Positions 23,636 to 32,313 of a DNA stretch of 32,482 nt are shown here, one piece after another; position 1 is the stretch's first letter; each line of letters starts with the position of its first letter. Origin of the DNA: Janthinobacterium sp. (lineage in GTDB: Bacteria > Pseudomonadota > Gammaproteobacteria > Burkholderiales > Burkholderiaceae_D). Under the pieces are notes generated by a model. That model was not told the origin of the DNA. It did no database searches and saw only the letters and a program-made list of their open reading frames with translations. Location of the stretch: positions 1 to 32,482 of the forward strand of contig JANXSQ010000344.1 of assembly GCA_025356595.1 (NCBI GenBank), given 5' to 3'. Position numbers and translations under genes: made by a program.

Positions 23636-24769
23636 ATGAACAAATTTGTTTTTTCGATGTTACTGGTCTGCGCGCAGGGCGCGGCAGGGGCGGCCGAGCC
23701 GATACGCATCGGTTCGGTCGTCTCGGCGACGGGCGCGGCGGCCTATCTGGGCGATCCGGAGCTGAAGACCCTGCAAATGTACATCGAGCGCATCAACGCC
23801 GAGGGCGGCGTCCTGGGGCGCAAGCTGGAGCTGATCCATTACGACGACGGCAGCGAGGCCAACAAGGCGAACAGCTTCGCCAAGCGCCTGATCGAGTCCG
23901 ACAAGGTCGACCTGATCATAGGCGGCACCACCACCGGCTCGAGCATGGCGATGATACCGCTGGTGGAAAAGGCCGGCATCCCCTTCATTTCGATGGCGGC
24001 CGGCGTGCCCATCATCGAACCGGTCAAGAAATGGGTCTTCAAGGTGGCGCCGACGGACCGCATGGCGGCCGAGAAGGTGTTCAGCGAGATGAAGCGCCTG
24101 GGCATCAGCAAGATCGGCATGCTGTCCGAGACCAGCGGCTTCGGCCAGTCCGGCAACAAGGAGAGCGTCGCCGTGGCGCCGAAGTTCGGCATCAGCATCG
24201 TGGCCAGCGAAACCTACGGCCCGAAGGACACCGACGTCACGGCGCAACTGACCAAGATCCGCGCCACGCCCGGCATCCAGGCGGTCTTCGTGTTCGGCGC
24301 CGGGCAGGGGCCGGCCGTGGCGACGAAAAACTACAAGCAACTGGCCATCACGCTGCCGCTCTACCAGTCGCACGGCGTGGCCTCGGAGGAGTACATCAAG
24401 CTGTCGGGGCCGGCTTCGGAGGGCGTCAAGCTGCCGGCCGCCGCCCTGGTCGTGGCCGCCCAACTGGCGCCCGGCGACCCGCAGAAGGAGGTCGTCACGG
24501 CGTACGAGAAGAGCTACCGCGAACGCTACAAGACGGAGGTGTCGACCTTCGGCGGCCACGGCTACGACGCGCTGATGATCGCCGTGGCCGCCCTGAAGCG
24601 GGCCGGCGGCAGCGACAAGGCCAGGGTGCGCGACGCCATCGAGGCCACCCGCGGCTACGTCGGCACGGCCGGCCAGTTCGACATGTCGGCCGGCGACCAC
24701 ATGGGCCTGGGCCTGTCGGCCTTCCGCCTGCTCGACATCCGCAACGGCGAGTGGAAGCTGGCGCAATAG
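23636..24769 (+). CDS. LivK-like periplasmic binding protein, orphan
   Basis: A 377-residue Peripla_BP_6 receptor of the branched-chain amino-acid type. The signal peptide (MNKFVFSMLLVCAQGAAGA) is cut near residue 19. IRIGSVVSATGAAAYLGDPE and DLIIGGTTTGSSMAMIPLVEKAGIPFI are family hallmarks. AGGAGA lies 7 nt before the ATG. No permease or ATPase genes follow, so it must use transporter parts encoded elsewhere. In aromatic-degradation clusters such receptors often bind aromatic acids instead of amino acids, which would fit the monooxygenase just upstream. That is inference. Confidence 0.85.
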   Translation: MNKFVFSMLLVCAQGAAGAAEPIRIGSVVSATGAAAYLGDPELKTLQMYIERINAEGGVLGRKLELIHYDDGSEANKANSFAKRLIESDKVDLIIGGTTTGSSMAMIPLVEKAGIPFISMAAGVPIIEPVKKWVFKVAPTDRMAAEKVFSEMKRLGISKIGMLSETSGFGQSGNKESVAVAPKFGISIVASETYGPKDTDVTAQLTKIRATPGIQAVFVFGAGQGPAVATKNYKQLAITLPLYQSHGVASEEYIKLSGPASEGVKLPAAALVVAAQLAPGDPQKEVVTAYEKSYRERYKTEVSTFGGHGYDALMIAVAALKRAGGSDKARVRDAIEATRGYVGTAGQFDMSAGDHMGLGLSAFRLLDIRNGEWKLAQ

Positions 24770-24801
24770 GCGCGCGGGGAATCATTTTCATTTTTGCAAG
24801 G

Positions 24802-24866
24802 CAGACTCTTTTGCCCGGACGGCGCCGGCGGCGCCGAACAGTTCACACGGAGGGCGCAAGAGTCTG
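24802..24866. repeat. Inverted repeat in the prfC leader region
   Basis: CAGACTCTT at 24802-24810 is exactly reverse-complemented at 24858-24866 (AAGAGTCTG). A further GCCC/GGGC pair and an inner GGCGCC-GGC-GGCGCC hairpin (24821-24835) lie between. It could terminate the LivK-like transcript or fold in the region before the prfC promoter. Confidence 0.5.
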
Positions 24867-24872
24867 TAAAAT
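24842..24872 (+). promoter_or_regulatory. Candidate prfC promoter
   Basis: TTCACA at 24842-24847 (5 of 6) and TAAAAT at 24867-24872 (5 of 6) match sigma-70 hexamers, but their 19-bp spacing is longer than usual. If real, the leader would be about 20 nt. The right arm of the inverted repeat abuts the -10. Confidence 0.35.
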
Positions 24873-24898
24873 TGAGGGTTTTTCGCAAGGGCCATATT

Positions 24899-26587
24899 AT
24901 GGTCACGACTATGGCCAACGATACCGAACTCAGCACTCCCGACAATTCCGACAATACCGACTCCGCCGCCCCGGCCGCCAGCTCCAAGGCGCCCGCCGCG
25001 ATCGCGCGCGAAGTGCAGCGCCGCCGCACCTTCGGCATCATTTCCCATCCGGATGCGGGTAAAACCACGCTGACCGAAAAGCTCCTGCTGTTCTCGGGCG
25101 CGATCCAGCTGGCCGGCACCGTCAAGGCGCGCAAGAGCGGCCGCCACGCCACCTCCGACTGGATGGAGATCGAGAAGCAGCGCGGCATTTCCGTGGCCAG
25201 CTCGGTGATGCAGTTCGAGCACCGCGACCACGTCATCAACCTGCTCGACACCCCGGGCCACCAGGACTTCTCGGAGGACACCTACCGCGTGCTGACGGCG
25301 GTCGACTCGGCCCTGATGGTGATCGACGCGGCCAAGGGCGTCGAGGCGCAGACCATCAAGCTGCTGGCCGTCTGCCGCATGCGCAACACGCCCATCGTCA
25401 CCTTCATGAACAAGATGGACCGCGAGACGCGCGATCCGCTCGACCTGCTCGACGAACTCGAATCGGTGCTGAAGATCCAGTGCGCGCCCGTCACCTGGCC
25501 CATCGGCATGGGCAAGAACTTCCGCGGCGTGTACCACCTGCTGCGCGACGAGGTCATGCTGTTCAAGGCCGGCAACGAAAAGGCCGACCAGACCTTCGAG
25601 GTCCTGAAGGGCATCGACAATCCGCGCCTGGTGGAGATGTTCCCGCTCGAGATAGAACAACTGAAGATGGAAGTGGAGCTGGTGCACGGCGCCTCGCATC
25701 CCTTCAACCTGGAGCAGTTCCTGGCCGGCGTGCAGACGCCGGTCTTCTTCGGCTCGGCCATCAACAACTTCGGCGTGCGCGAAATCCTCTCGGCCCTGGT
25801 CGACTGGGCGCCGGCGCCGCGCGAGCGCGACGCCACCATGCGCGTGGTGGCGCCGGCCGAAGTGCCGTTCACCGGTTTCGTCTTCAAGATCCAGGCGAAC
25901 ATGGATCCGGCCCACCGCGACCGCATCGCCTTCCTGCGCGTGTGCTCGGGACGCTTCGAGCGCGGCATGAAGATCAAGCATCTGCGCCTGGGGCGCGAGA
26001 TCAAGGTCTCCAACGTCGTCACCTTCATGGCCTCCTCGCGCGAACAGGTCGAAGAGGCCTACGCCGGCGACATCATCGGCCTGCCCAACCACGGCAATAT
26101 GCAGATCGGCGACAGTTTCTCGGAAGGCGAGATGCTGCAGTTCACCGGCATTCCCTACTTCGCGCCGGACTTCTTCCGCTCGGTGCGCATCCGCAATCCC
26201 CTGAAGATCAAGCAATTGCACAAGGGCTTGCAGCAACTGGGCGAGGAGGGCGCGGTGCAGGTCTTCAAACCGGTGCAGGGCGGCGAACTGGTGCTGGGCG
26301 CCGTCGGCGTGCTGCAGTTCGAGGTGGTCGCCAGCCGCCTGCTCAACGAGTACGGCGTCGACGCCGTCTTCGAGGGCACCAGCATCAGCAGCGCCCGCTG
26401 GGTCAGTTGCGACGACAAGCGCGTGCTGCAGGACTTCGAGACGGCGCTGGGCCACAACGTCGCCTACGACGCGGCCGGCAACATGGCCTATCTGGCCACC
26501 TCCGGCGTCAACCTGCGCCTGACCGAGGAACGTTGGCCGAAACTGACCTTCCACGCCACCCGCGAACACGCCGTGAAGCTGGTGTAA
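24899..26587 (+). CDS. prfC: Peptide chain release factor 3
   Basis: A 562-residue translational GTPase that removes RF1 and RF2 from the ribosome after termination. The P-loop SHPDAGKTT is at 49-57, the G3 motif DTPGHQDF starts at 117 and NKMDR at 171. The rest follows EF-G-like domain II and the RF3 C-terminal domain. The start at 24899 has AAGGG at 7-nt spacing; ATG 24911 is an alternative. The N-terminus carries about 29 extra residues, rich in Asp, Ser, Thr and Ala, compared with the Escherichia coli protein. A perfect intrinsic terminator follows the gene. Confidence 0.96.
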   Translation: MVTTMANDTELSTPDNSDNTDSAAPAASSKAPAAIAREVQRRRTFGIISHPDAGKTTLTEKLLLFSGAIQLAGTVKARKSGRHATSDWMEIEKQRGISVASSVMQFEHRDHVINLLDTPGHQDFSEDTYRVLTAVDSALMVIDAAKGVEAQTIKLLAVCRMRNTPIVTFMNKMDRETRDPLDLLDELESVLKIQCAPVTWPIGMGKNFRGVYHLLRDEVMLFKAGNEKADQTFEVLKGIDNPRLVEMFPLEIEQLKMEVELVHGASHPFNLEQFLAGVQTPVFFGSAINNFGVREILSALVDWAPAPRERDATMRVVAPAEVPFTGFVFKIQANMDPAHRDRIAFLRVCSGRFERGMKIKHLRLGREIKVSNVVTFMASSREQVEEAYAGDIIGLPNHGNMQIGDSFSEGEMLQFTGIPYFAPDFFRSVRIRNPLKIKQLHKGLQQLGEEGAVQVFKPVQGGELVLGAVGVLQFEVVASRLLNEYGVDAVFEGTSISSARWVSCDDKRVLQDFETALGHNVAYDAAGNMAYLATSGVNLRLTEERWPKLTFHATREHAVKLV

Positions 26588-26602
26588 ACGCCGCCGGCAT
26601 TG

Positions 26603-26642
26603 AAAAAGCCGTTCAGTCCGCGAGGCCTGAACGGCTTTTTTT
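26603..26642 (+). terminator. Intrinsic terminator of prfC
   Basis: AAAAAGCCGTTCAG at 26603-26616 pairs perfectly with CTGAACGGCTTTTT at 26627-26640, and the T-run continues. The A-tract on the left also makes it usable by the leftward GGDEF/EAL operon, which ends at 26701. Confidence 0.92.
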
Positions 26643-26700
26643 CGTTCCCACGCTGTGCGATGCCCGGCCACGGACGGGCGCCGGGCGCGCGCCCATGCCT

Positions 26701-28611
26701 TCAACTACACTGCGGCGCCTCGGCCGCCCACACGCGGCGCTCGCGCAGCAGCGCCGTCAACTGCTCTGCCGGCATCGGCCGGGCGTACAGGAAGCCCTGC
26801 ACGATGTCGCAGCCGGCGCGGCGCAGGAAGTCGGCCTGGCGCTGCGTCTCCACGCCCTCCGCCACCACCGTCAGGTTCAGGCTGTGCGCCATGGCGATGA
26901 TGGCGGTGGCGATCGGCTCGCCGTCGCCCGGCAGGTCGTGGACGAAGCTGCGGTCGATCTTCAACTGGTCGATGGGGAAGCGCTTCAGATAGGCCATCGA
27001 GGAGTAGCCGGTGCCGAAGTCGTCGATCGAGAGGTGGATGCCGGCGTCCTGGAAGCGCTGCATCAGTTCCAGGTTGGCGTGCACGTTCTCCATCAGCACG
27101 CCCTCGGTGATCTCCAGCTCCAGCAGGCCGACCGGCAGCGCCGTCTCGGCCAGGATGGCCTGGATGTCGTCCATCAGGCCGGCGTCGCGCGTCTGGCAGG
27201 CCGACAGGTTGACGGCGACGTGCTCGATCGAGTCGAGCAGGCCGGCGGCGCGCCAGGCGGCCGCCTGGCGGCAGGCGCTCTGCAGCACCCAGCGCCCGAG
27301 CGGCACGATGATGCCGCTTTCCTCCGCCACCGGGATGAATTCGACCGGGCTGACCGGGCCCAGTTCGGCGCAGGTCCAGCGCGTCAGCGCCTCGACGCCG
27401 ACGATGCGCCCGCTGCGCAGGTCGATCTGCGGCTGGTAGTGCAGGTGCAGTTCGCCGCGCTCCAGCGCCTTGCGCAGGTTGGCCTCCATCGCCAGGCGCT
27501 TTTGCGCGCGCAGCTCCATCTCCGGGACGAAGGCGGCGTAGCAGTTCTTGCCGCGGTTCTTGGCGTGGTACATGGCCGTGTCGGCGCTGCGCGTCAGGGT
27601 TTGCGCGTCCTGCGCGTCGACCGGGTACAGGCTCACGCCGATGCTGGCGCTGACGTACAACTGGTGGCTGTCGAGTCCGAACGGGGCGGCCAGCGCGGCG
27701 AGGATCTTGCGCGCCACGGCGGCCAGTTCGGAGGCGTCGTCGGCCGGTTCGACGAGGACGACGAACTCGTCGCCGCCGATGCGGCAGATGATGTCGTTGG
27801 CGCGCAGGACGCCGATCAGGCGCTGCGCCACCAGCTTCAGCAGGGCGTCGCCGCAGTTGTGGCCGAGCGTGTCGTTGACGACCTTGAAGTTGTCCAGGTC
27901 GAGCAGCAGCAGGCCGACGCTGCTTTCCTGGCGGTCGGCGCGGGCCAGGGCGAAGGCCAGGCGTTCGTTGAACTCGTGCCGGTTGGGCAGTTCCGTGACC
28001 GGGTCGACGTGGGCCAGGTAGTGCAGGTGGGCCTCGGCCTGGCGCACCGACTGGCGCGTGCGCGCCACCATCAGGTAGGCCAGCAGGAAGGAGCACAGCG
28101 CCACCGCCACGGTGAAGGCGGCGTAGGCCAGCAAACGCCGGTACAGGCGCGTCATGCCGGCGCACAGCATCACCTCGCCGATGGTCGCGCCGTTCGCCGC
28201 GATCGGCTCGAGCACCTCGACGGCGTCGGCGCCGAAGCGGAAGCCGGCGCCGCGCAGTTGCGCCGAGGGCGCCGACATGGCGGGCGCGTCGGCGCGCCGG
28301 TAGTGGGCGAACAGGCGACCGTCGGTGCCCAGGATGGCGGCGTTGCGCACGCCCGGCGAGGCGGCCAGGCCGGCCAGCATTTCCTCGCCGGCGCCGGCGT
28401 CGCCGAACAGCAGGGCGGCGGCGCTGTTGGCGCCGACCATGCGCGCCTGGATGCGCAGGTCGCCCACCAGGGCGTCGCGCAGGGCGATGAACTGGAACAG
28501 GATCAGCAGCAGGCTGGCCACGGCCATCACCGCCGCCGAGGTGAGCAGGTTCAGGCGCGCCATCTTGCTGCCCACCAGGCGCCCGGACAGGGGCAGTTGG
28601 AGGCGGGCCAT
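26701..28611 (-). CDS. Membrane-bound CHASE8-GGDEF-EAL cyclic-di-GMP enzyme
   Basis: A 636-residue sensor enzyme. Membrane helix 1 spans about residues 22-44. A periplasmic segment (about 45-150) with RMVGANSAAALLFGD resembles the CHASE8 domain. Helix 2 spans about 158-182. The GGDEF cyclase domain has an intact motif at 279-283 and an inhibitory RxxD site at 270-273. The EAL domain shows EAL at 407-409, Asn468, Glu500, Asp530-Asp531, Lys551, Glu585 and Gln605, so cyclase and phosphodiesterase are both predicted active. The ATG shares one base with the TGA of the preceding YfiR-like gene, so the two are coupled. This is a YfiN-like partner of that protein, here with an added EAL domain. Confidence 0.92.
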   Translation of the reverse strand: MARLQLPLSGRLVGSKMARLNLLTSAAVMAVASLLLILFQFIALRDALVGDLRIQARMVGANSAAALLFGDAGAGEEMLAGLAASPGVRNAAILGTDGRLFAHYRRADAPAMSAPSAQLRGAGFRFGADAVEVLEPIAANGATIGEVMLCAGMTRLYRRLLAYAAFTVAVALCSFLLAYLMVARTRQSVRQAEAHLHYLAHVDPVTELPNRHEFNERLAFALARADRQESSVGLLLLDLDNFKVVNDTLGHNCGDALLKLVAQRLIGVLRANDIICRIGGDEFVVLVEPADDASELAAVARKILAALAAPFGLDSHQLYVSASIGVSLYPVDAQDAQTLTRSADTAMYHAKNRGKNCYAAFVPEMELRAQKRLAMEANLRKALERGELHLHYQPQIDLRSGRIVGVEALTRWTCAELGPVSPVEFIPVAEESGIIVPLGRWVLQSACRQAAAWRAAGLLDSIEHVAVNLSACQTRDAGLMDDIQAILAETALPVGLLELEITEGVLMENVHANLELMQRFQDAGIHLSIDDFGTGYSSMAYLKRFPIDQLKIDRSFVHDLPGDGEPIATAIIAMAHSLNLTVVAEGVETQRQADFLRRAGCDIVQGFLYARPMPAEQLTALLRERRVWAAEAPQCS

Positions 28612-29159
28612 CAGCGCACGCTGCGCGCCAGGCGCAGGAGTTTCGAGCTCAGGCTCAGGCGCGCCTGGCGCAGCGCGCCCATGTCGACGTCGAAGCCGAT
28701 GCGGCGGTTCTCGATGGCCAGCGCGATGGCCGCGCCGTCGGCGCCGATGACGCGGTCGTCGGTGACGGTGAGCACGCCGGCGCCGCCCAGTTCGCGGCGC
28801 CACTGCGGCCAGCGCTCGCGGTCCAGGCTGTCGAGGACGAGGATCTGGCAGCCGCGCAGGCCGGCGCCGGCCTGCGCGCGCACGCTGACCTTGTGGCCGT
28901 TGACGGCCTTGTCGGCCAGGGCGCTGAGGGCCGGCAGCAGGCTGTTGCCCGGATGCAGGCAGATGGTCATGGCGGCGCCGCCGGCCAGGGTGTCGGCGGG
29001 CCATTCGGTGAAGACGGCGAAATTAAACACGAAGGCGGCTTTCAATTCATATTCGGGGACGGCCTGGGCGCGCGCCGGCGGCGCCGGCCAGGCCAGGCAC
29101 AGGGCGCCCAGCAGGGCGCACAGCGGGGCGGCGTGGCGGCGCGCGCGCTCAGAACGCAT
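28611..29159 (-). CDS. YfiR-like periplasmic protein (DUF4154)
   Basis: A 182-residue protein with a signal peptide (basic start, hydrophobic LCALLGALCLAW, cut after ARA near residue 31). The family start ELKAAFVFNFAVFTEWP matches YfiR/DUF4154. Cys67 and Cys104 are placed to form a disulfide. In Pseudomonas, YfiR holds the cyclase YfiN inactive from the periplasm. The downstream membrane GGDEF/EAL protein is the likely target here. It overlaps the receptor gene by 11 nt and the enzyme gene by 1 nt. No YfiB-like lipoprotein is encoded nearby. Confidence 0.85.
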   Translation of the reverse strand: MRSERARRHAAPLCALLGALCLAWPAPPARAQAVPEYELKAAFVFNFAVFTEWPADTLAGGAAMTICLHPGNSLLPALSALADKAVNGHKVSVRAQAGAGLRGCQILVLDSLDRERWPQWRRELGGAGVLTVTDDRVIGADGAAIALAIENRRIGFDVDMGALRQARLSLSSKLLRLARSVR

Positions 29160-31164
29160 ACTTCAGCGTCAGGCGCGCGTTGCGCCCGTCCTGGGCGATG
29201 CTGTCCTGCGCGTGCTCGGCCGGCGCCGGGTCGGCGTAGCCGCGGTTGAAGACATTGTATAGGCCGGCGGCCAGGTCCAGGTGGGCCGTCAGGCGCGTCG
29301 AGAAGACGTTCAGGTTGGCCAGCCAGTAGCCGCCGGTGCGCGCCAGCAGGGTGTCGCGCGGGCCGACGTACTGGGCCTCCAGGCCGGCGCGCCAGCGCGG
29401 CTCCCACAGCGGCAGGGCCAGGTTGAACTTGGCCAGGTGGGTGGGCGCGTTGACGGCGCTCAGGTCGGCGCCGTTCTGGCGCAGCGTCTGCCAGCTGTAG
29501 TTGGCGCGCAGCGCGGCGCCGCGCCAGTTGCGCTGGTATTCGAACTCGACGCCGCGCGCCTTGGCGCCGGCGCTGTTGGCGAAATAGGCTAGGCCGCTGG
29601 CGGCGTCGATGCGCTGCGAGATCAGGTCGCGCACGTCGTTTTCGAAGACGCTCACGCTGAGGCGGGCGTCCGGCCCCAGTTGCCGCAGCAGCGCCAGTTC
29701 GCCGCTGCGGATGCGTTCGCGGCTCTGGGTCGGGTTGGCGCTCTGGCCGCCCGCGCCGGCGTAGGCGTAGTACAACTCGAAGCTGTTCGGCTCGCGGTAG
29801 GCGCTGCCGTACATGGCCTTCAGCGTGGTGCCGGGGCCGGCCTGCCAGATCAGCGCCAGGCGCGGGCTGAGCACGGCGCCGCGCCCGCCGCGCTGGTCGT
29901 AGCGCAGGCCGGCGTTGAGCAGCACGTCCTCGCGCAGGGTGATTTCGTCCTGCAGGTAGAGGCCGAAGCGGCTGTCGTCGCGCGCCACGCGCAGCCGTTC
30001 CAGGTAGGGCGCGAGGTCGTAGTTGTATTGCAGCAGGCGGTAATCGTGCTGATACTCGGCGCCGGCCACCAGCTTGTGGCCGGGCAGCGGCGCGCCGACC
30101 GTTTTCAGCTCGGCGCCCCACCAGCGGCTGGCGCTGCCGTCGCGGTTCAGGCTCGGCCCGTAGGCGTAGTCGCCGACCGAGTCGTAACTGCCCCAGAACA
30201 GGCGGGCGCCGAGCTCGCCCGCGCCGGCCGGCGCGCCGTTGTAGCCGAGCTCGGCGTAGCTTTGCGTGTCGACGGTGCGCGAACGGGCGTCGTTGAAGTT
30301 CTGCGCGAAGGAGGCGGTCGGCACGCCCTTGTTGCGTTCGGCGTGCAGCAATTGCAGGCTGAAGGGGCCGGCGCCGGCCTTGGCGAAGATGCGCTGGCCG
30401 TCTTCATAGTCGAGGCCGCGCGCCACGCCGTGGTTGTTGCCGGCCTGGTCGAAGGCGGCGAAATACAGGTCGCGCCCGTCGTTGTCGTAGCGGCTGGCGG
30501 CGAGCAGCAGGGAGGCGCCGCCCGGCTCGGCCCAGGCGTAGCTGGCGGCGCCGCGGCGCTCGCCGAACTGGCCCGCCGTGACGCTGGCGCGCGCCCCCGC
30601 CAAGTCCCGCGCGCGCTTGGTGATGACGTTGATGACGCCGAAGAAGGCGTTCGCGCCGTAGATCGAGGAGCCCGGTCCGGGCACGTATTCGATGCGCTCG
30701 ACCAGTTCCAGGTCGAGCGGAAATTCGCCGCCCAGCGGGGCCTGGTCGTAGACGGCGTCGTTGATGCGCTGGCCGTCGATCTGCAGCAGGAAGCGGCTGT
30801 TGTAGTCGCCCGGACGCAGGAAGCTGCGCGCGCCCAGGTAGCTGTAGTTGCGGTCGTAACCGACATACAGTCCGGGCACGCTGCGCAGCGCGTCGGCCAG
30901 GGTGCGCCAGCCGAAGCTCTGGATGTCGGCGGCGCTGATGACCGTCACCGTGGCCGGCGCCGCGCTGGCTTGCTGGCGGAACTTGGAGGCGCTGTAGACC
31001 TCCATCGCCAGCAGTTGTTCGAAGGGCAGGGCGGTCAGGTCCTGCGCGGCGCCGGCGAGCGGCGCGGCGCCGCCCAGGAGCAGGGCGGCGGCGAGCCAGC
31101 GCGGCGCGCGCGCGTGCGCGCGCCGCCTTGCGGCCTTGTTCGGTAAGCGGCCTTGCCCTTGCAT
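29149..31164 (-). CDS. TonB-dependent outer-membrane receptor
   Basis: A 671-residue receptor if started at the ATG at 31164; an in-frame ATG at 31218 would add 18 residues, and neither has a clear ribosome site. The signal sequence (RRRAHARAPRWLAAALLLGG, cut after LAGA) is followed by LPFEQLLAMEVYSASKFRQQ and a full plug domain (TVTVISAADIQSFGWRTLAD, LLQIDGQRINDAVYD, VPGPGSSIYGANAFFGVINV). The barrel ends in RNARLTLKYAF with terminal Phe. The ligand is unknown. It heads an operon with the YfiR-like and GGDEF/EAL genes, which suggests that ligand uptake or sensing is coupled to c-di-GMP. Confidence 0.9.
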   Translation of the reverse strand: MQGQGRLPNKAARRRAHARAPRWLAAALLLGGAAPLAGAAQDLTALPFEQLLAMEVYSASKFRQQASAAPATVTVISAADIQSFGWRTLADALRSVPGLYVGYDRNYSYLGARSFLRPGDYNSRFLLQIDGQRINDAVYDQAPLGGEFPLDLELVERIEYVPGPGSSIYGANAFFGVINVITKRARDLAGARASVTAGQFGERRGAASYAWAEPGGASLLLAASRYDNDGRDLYFAAFDQAGNNHGVARGLDYEDGQRIFAKAGAGPFSLQLLHAERNKGVPTASFAQNFNDARSRTVDTQSYAELGYNGAPAGAGELGARLFWGSYDSVGDYAYGPSLNRDGSASRWWGAELKTVGAPLPGHKLVAGAEYQHDYRLLQYNYDLAPYLERLRVARDDSRFGLYLQDEITLREDVLLNAGLRYDQRGGRGAVLSPRLALIWQAGPGTTLKAMYGSAYREPNSFELYYAYAGAGGQSANPTQSRERIRSGELALLRQLGPDARLSVSVFENDVRDLISQRIDAASGLAYFANSAGAKARGVEFEYQRNWRGAALRANYSWQTLRQNGADLSAVNAPTHLAKFNLALPLWEPRWRAGLEAQYVGPRDTLLARTGGYWLANLNVFSTRLTAHLDLAAGLYNVFNRGYADPAPAEHAQDSIAQDGRNARLTLKYAF

Positions 31165-31298
31165 GCGATGCGTTCCAGTCCGGTGACGGGCGCCGTGAGC
31201 CGGAACTCGCGTCGTCATCTGTTAATCAGGGCGCCATAGTGTCATCGCGGCGCCGGAAAGTACAGGGCTTGTGGTTTTTCCGCACGCGGGCCGCGCGC

Positions 31299-31697
31299 TT
31301 ATTTGGCCGGACTGGCCAGCGGCTGGCCTTTTTCCACCACATACACGCCCACCAGGCGCATGCCCCCCGGGCCGGTGTTGCGCGCCGCGTGCACCTGGCC
31401 GGCCGGCACCACGAAGGCGTCGCCTGCGCGCACCCTGCGCGGCGCCTGTCCGTCGACCAGCAACTCGCCCTCGCCCTCGAGCACGTAACTGATTTCGTCG
31501 CCCGGATGGGTGTGGCGCGCCGCCACCGCGCCCGGCGCCAGTTCGACCCGCGCGACCACCGCCTCGCGGCTCTCGATCGACACGTCGGCCCGTTCGATGA
31601 CGGTGCGCTGGATGGCGCCGCTCTGCGCGGCGGCGCTGGCCGCGGCCAGCGCCAGCAGCGCGGCCAGGGTGGTGCGTGCAGGAAGTAGCTGTCTCAT
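31299..31697 (-). CDS. Exported cupin-domain protein
   Basis: A 132-residue single-domain cupin with a signal peptide (MRQLLPARTTLAALLALAAA, cut after ASAAA or AAAQ). The metal motif HTHPGDEISYVLEGEGEL contains the two His and the Glu of cupin motif 1. GDAFVVPAGQVHAARNTG is motif 2 with its His. The metal site is thus complete, but no reaction can be assigned. The ATG at 31697 lacks a Shine-Dalgarno sequence; a TTG 21 nt upstream is possible. It lies 134 bp before the TonB receptor gene on the same strand and could share its transcript. Confidence 0.82.
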   Translation of the reverse strand: MRQLLPARTTLAALLALAAASAAAQSGAIQRTVIERADVSIESREAVVARVELAPGAVAARHTHPGDEISYVLEGEGELLVDGQAPRRVRAGDAFVVPAGQVHAARNTGPGGMRLVGVYVVEKGQPLASPAK

Positions 31698-31708
31698 ATA
31701 TAGTGTTG

Positions 31709-31746
31709 ACGGCAACAATGGGAAAAACGCAAGCGACGGTTGCCGT
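31709..31746. promoter_or_regulatory. 8-bp inverted repeat in the cupin/rnk divergent region
   Basis: ACGGCAAC at 31709-31716 is exactly reverse-complemented by GTTGCCGT at 31739-31746, 22 nt apart and just upstream of the cupin start codon. A second small palindrome, CGGAAA-GCG-TTTCCG, lies at 31824-31838 nearer rnk. Either might bind a regulator; there is no further evidence. Confidence 0.3.
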
Positions 31747-31882
31747 TGGCCTTTCTGAAAGAGTGAGGGTCGTTTTATTTTGGCACGGAAACGGCGCGCG
31801 ACGGCGCAATTTCGCGGCGCGGGCGGAAAGCGTTTCCGGCGGCGCCGGCGCGCCCATCATTTATTTTTTTGCGAGGAATACT

Positions 31883-32296
31883 TTGGATAAGAACCCACGA
31901 ATCATTTTGTCGTCCCAGGATCTGGACCGGCTGGAAACGCTGCTCTACGCCTTGGGCAACAAGCTGTCGCCGGACAAGGCGGCGCTGCTGGCCGAACTGG
32001 GCCGCGCCGAAGTGCTCGAGCCGGGGGAAATCCCGCCGACGGTGGTGACGATGAACTCGACCGTGCGCTTCACGATGGCCGGTTCGGACGAGCCGTTCTG
32101 CCTGACCCTGGTGTACCCGAAAGACCTCGACGGCGGCGCCGAGCGCATCTCCGTGCTGGCTCCCGTCGGCAGCGCGCTGCTCGGCCTGTCGCTGGGCGAC
32201 AGCATGGCCTGGCCGCGGCCGGGCGGCGGCGCGATCACGGTGACGATCAAGGAGATCGTCTATCAGCCGGAGCGCGCGGGCGATTTCCACCGCTGA
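31883..32296 (+). CDS. rnk: Regulator of nucleoside diphosphate kinase, GreA/GreB C-terminal family
   Basis: A 137-residue protein, almost the length of Escherichia coli Rnk. The N-terminal short coiled region ([16 protein letters not shown]) is followed by the GreA/B-like domain: [50 protein letters not shown] and [11 protein letters not shown]. Rnk binds RNA polymerase in the GreA/DksA manner and influences nucleotide metabolism. The start is a TTG at 31883 with GAGG 6 nt upstream; longer readings would add an unrelated N-terminus. A strong terminator follows. Confidence 0.9.
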   Translation: MDKNPRIILSSQDLDRLETLLYALGNKLSPDKAALLAELGRAEVLEPGEIPPTVVTMNSTVRFTMAGSDEPFCLTLVYPKDLDGGAERISVLAPVGSALLGLSLGDSMAWPRPGGGAITVTIKEIVYQPERAGDFHR

Positions 32297-32313
32297 CGGC
32301 GCGCGGCGGCAAG

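Noticed and set aside
25480..29262. A 1260-codon rightward open frame crossing prfC and the GGDEF/EAL and YfiR-like genes
   Set aside because: It runs in the wrong frame of prfC and antisense to the GGDEF/EAL and YfiR-like genes, crosses the prfC terminator, and gives low-complexity Arg/Ala/Gly-rich protein. Long antisense frames are expected in DNA this GC-rich.
29680..31146. A 488-codon rightward open frame opposite the TonB receptor gene
   Set aside because: The leftward frame has plug and barrel motifs and a C-terminal Phe; the rightward one is Ala/Val/Gln-rich without motifs.
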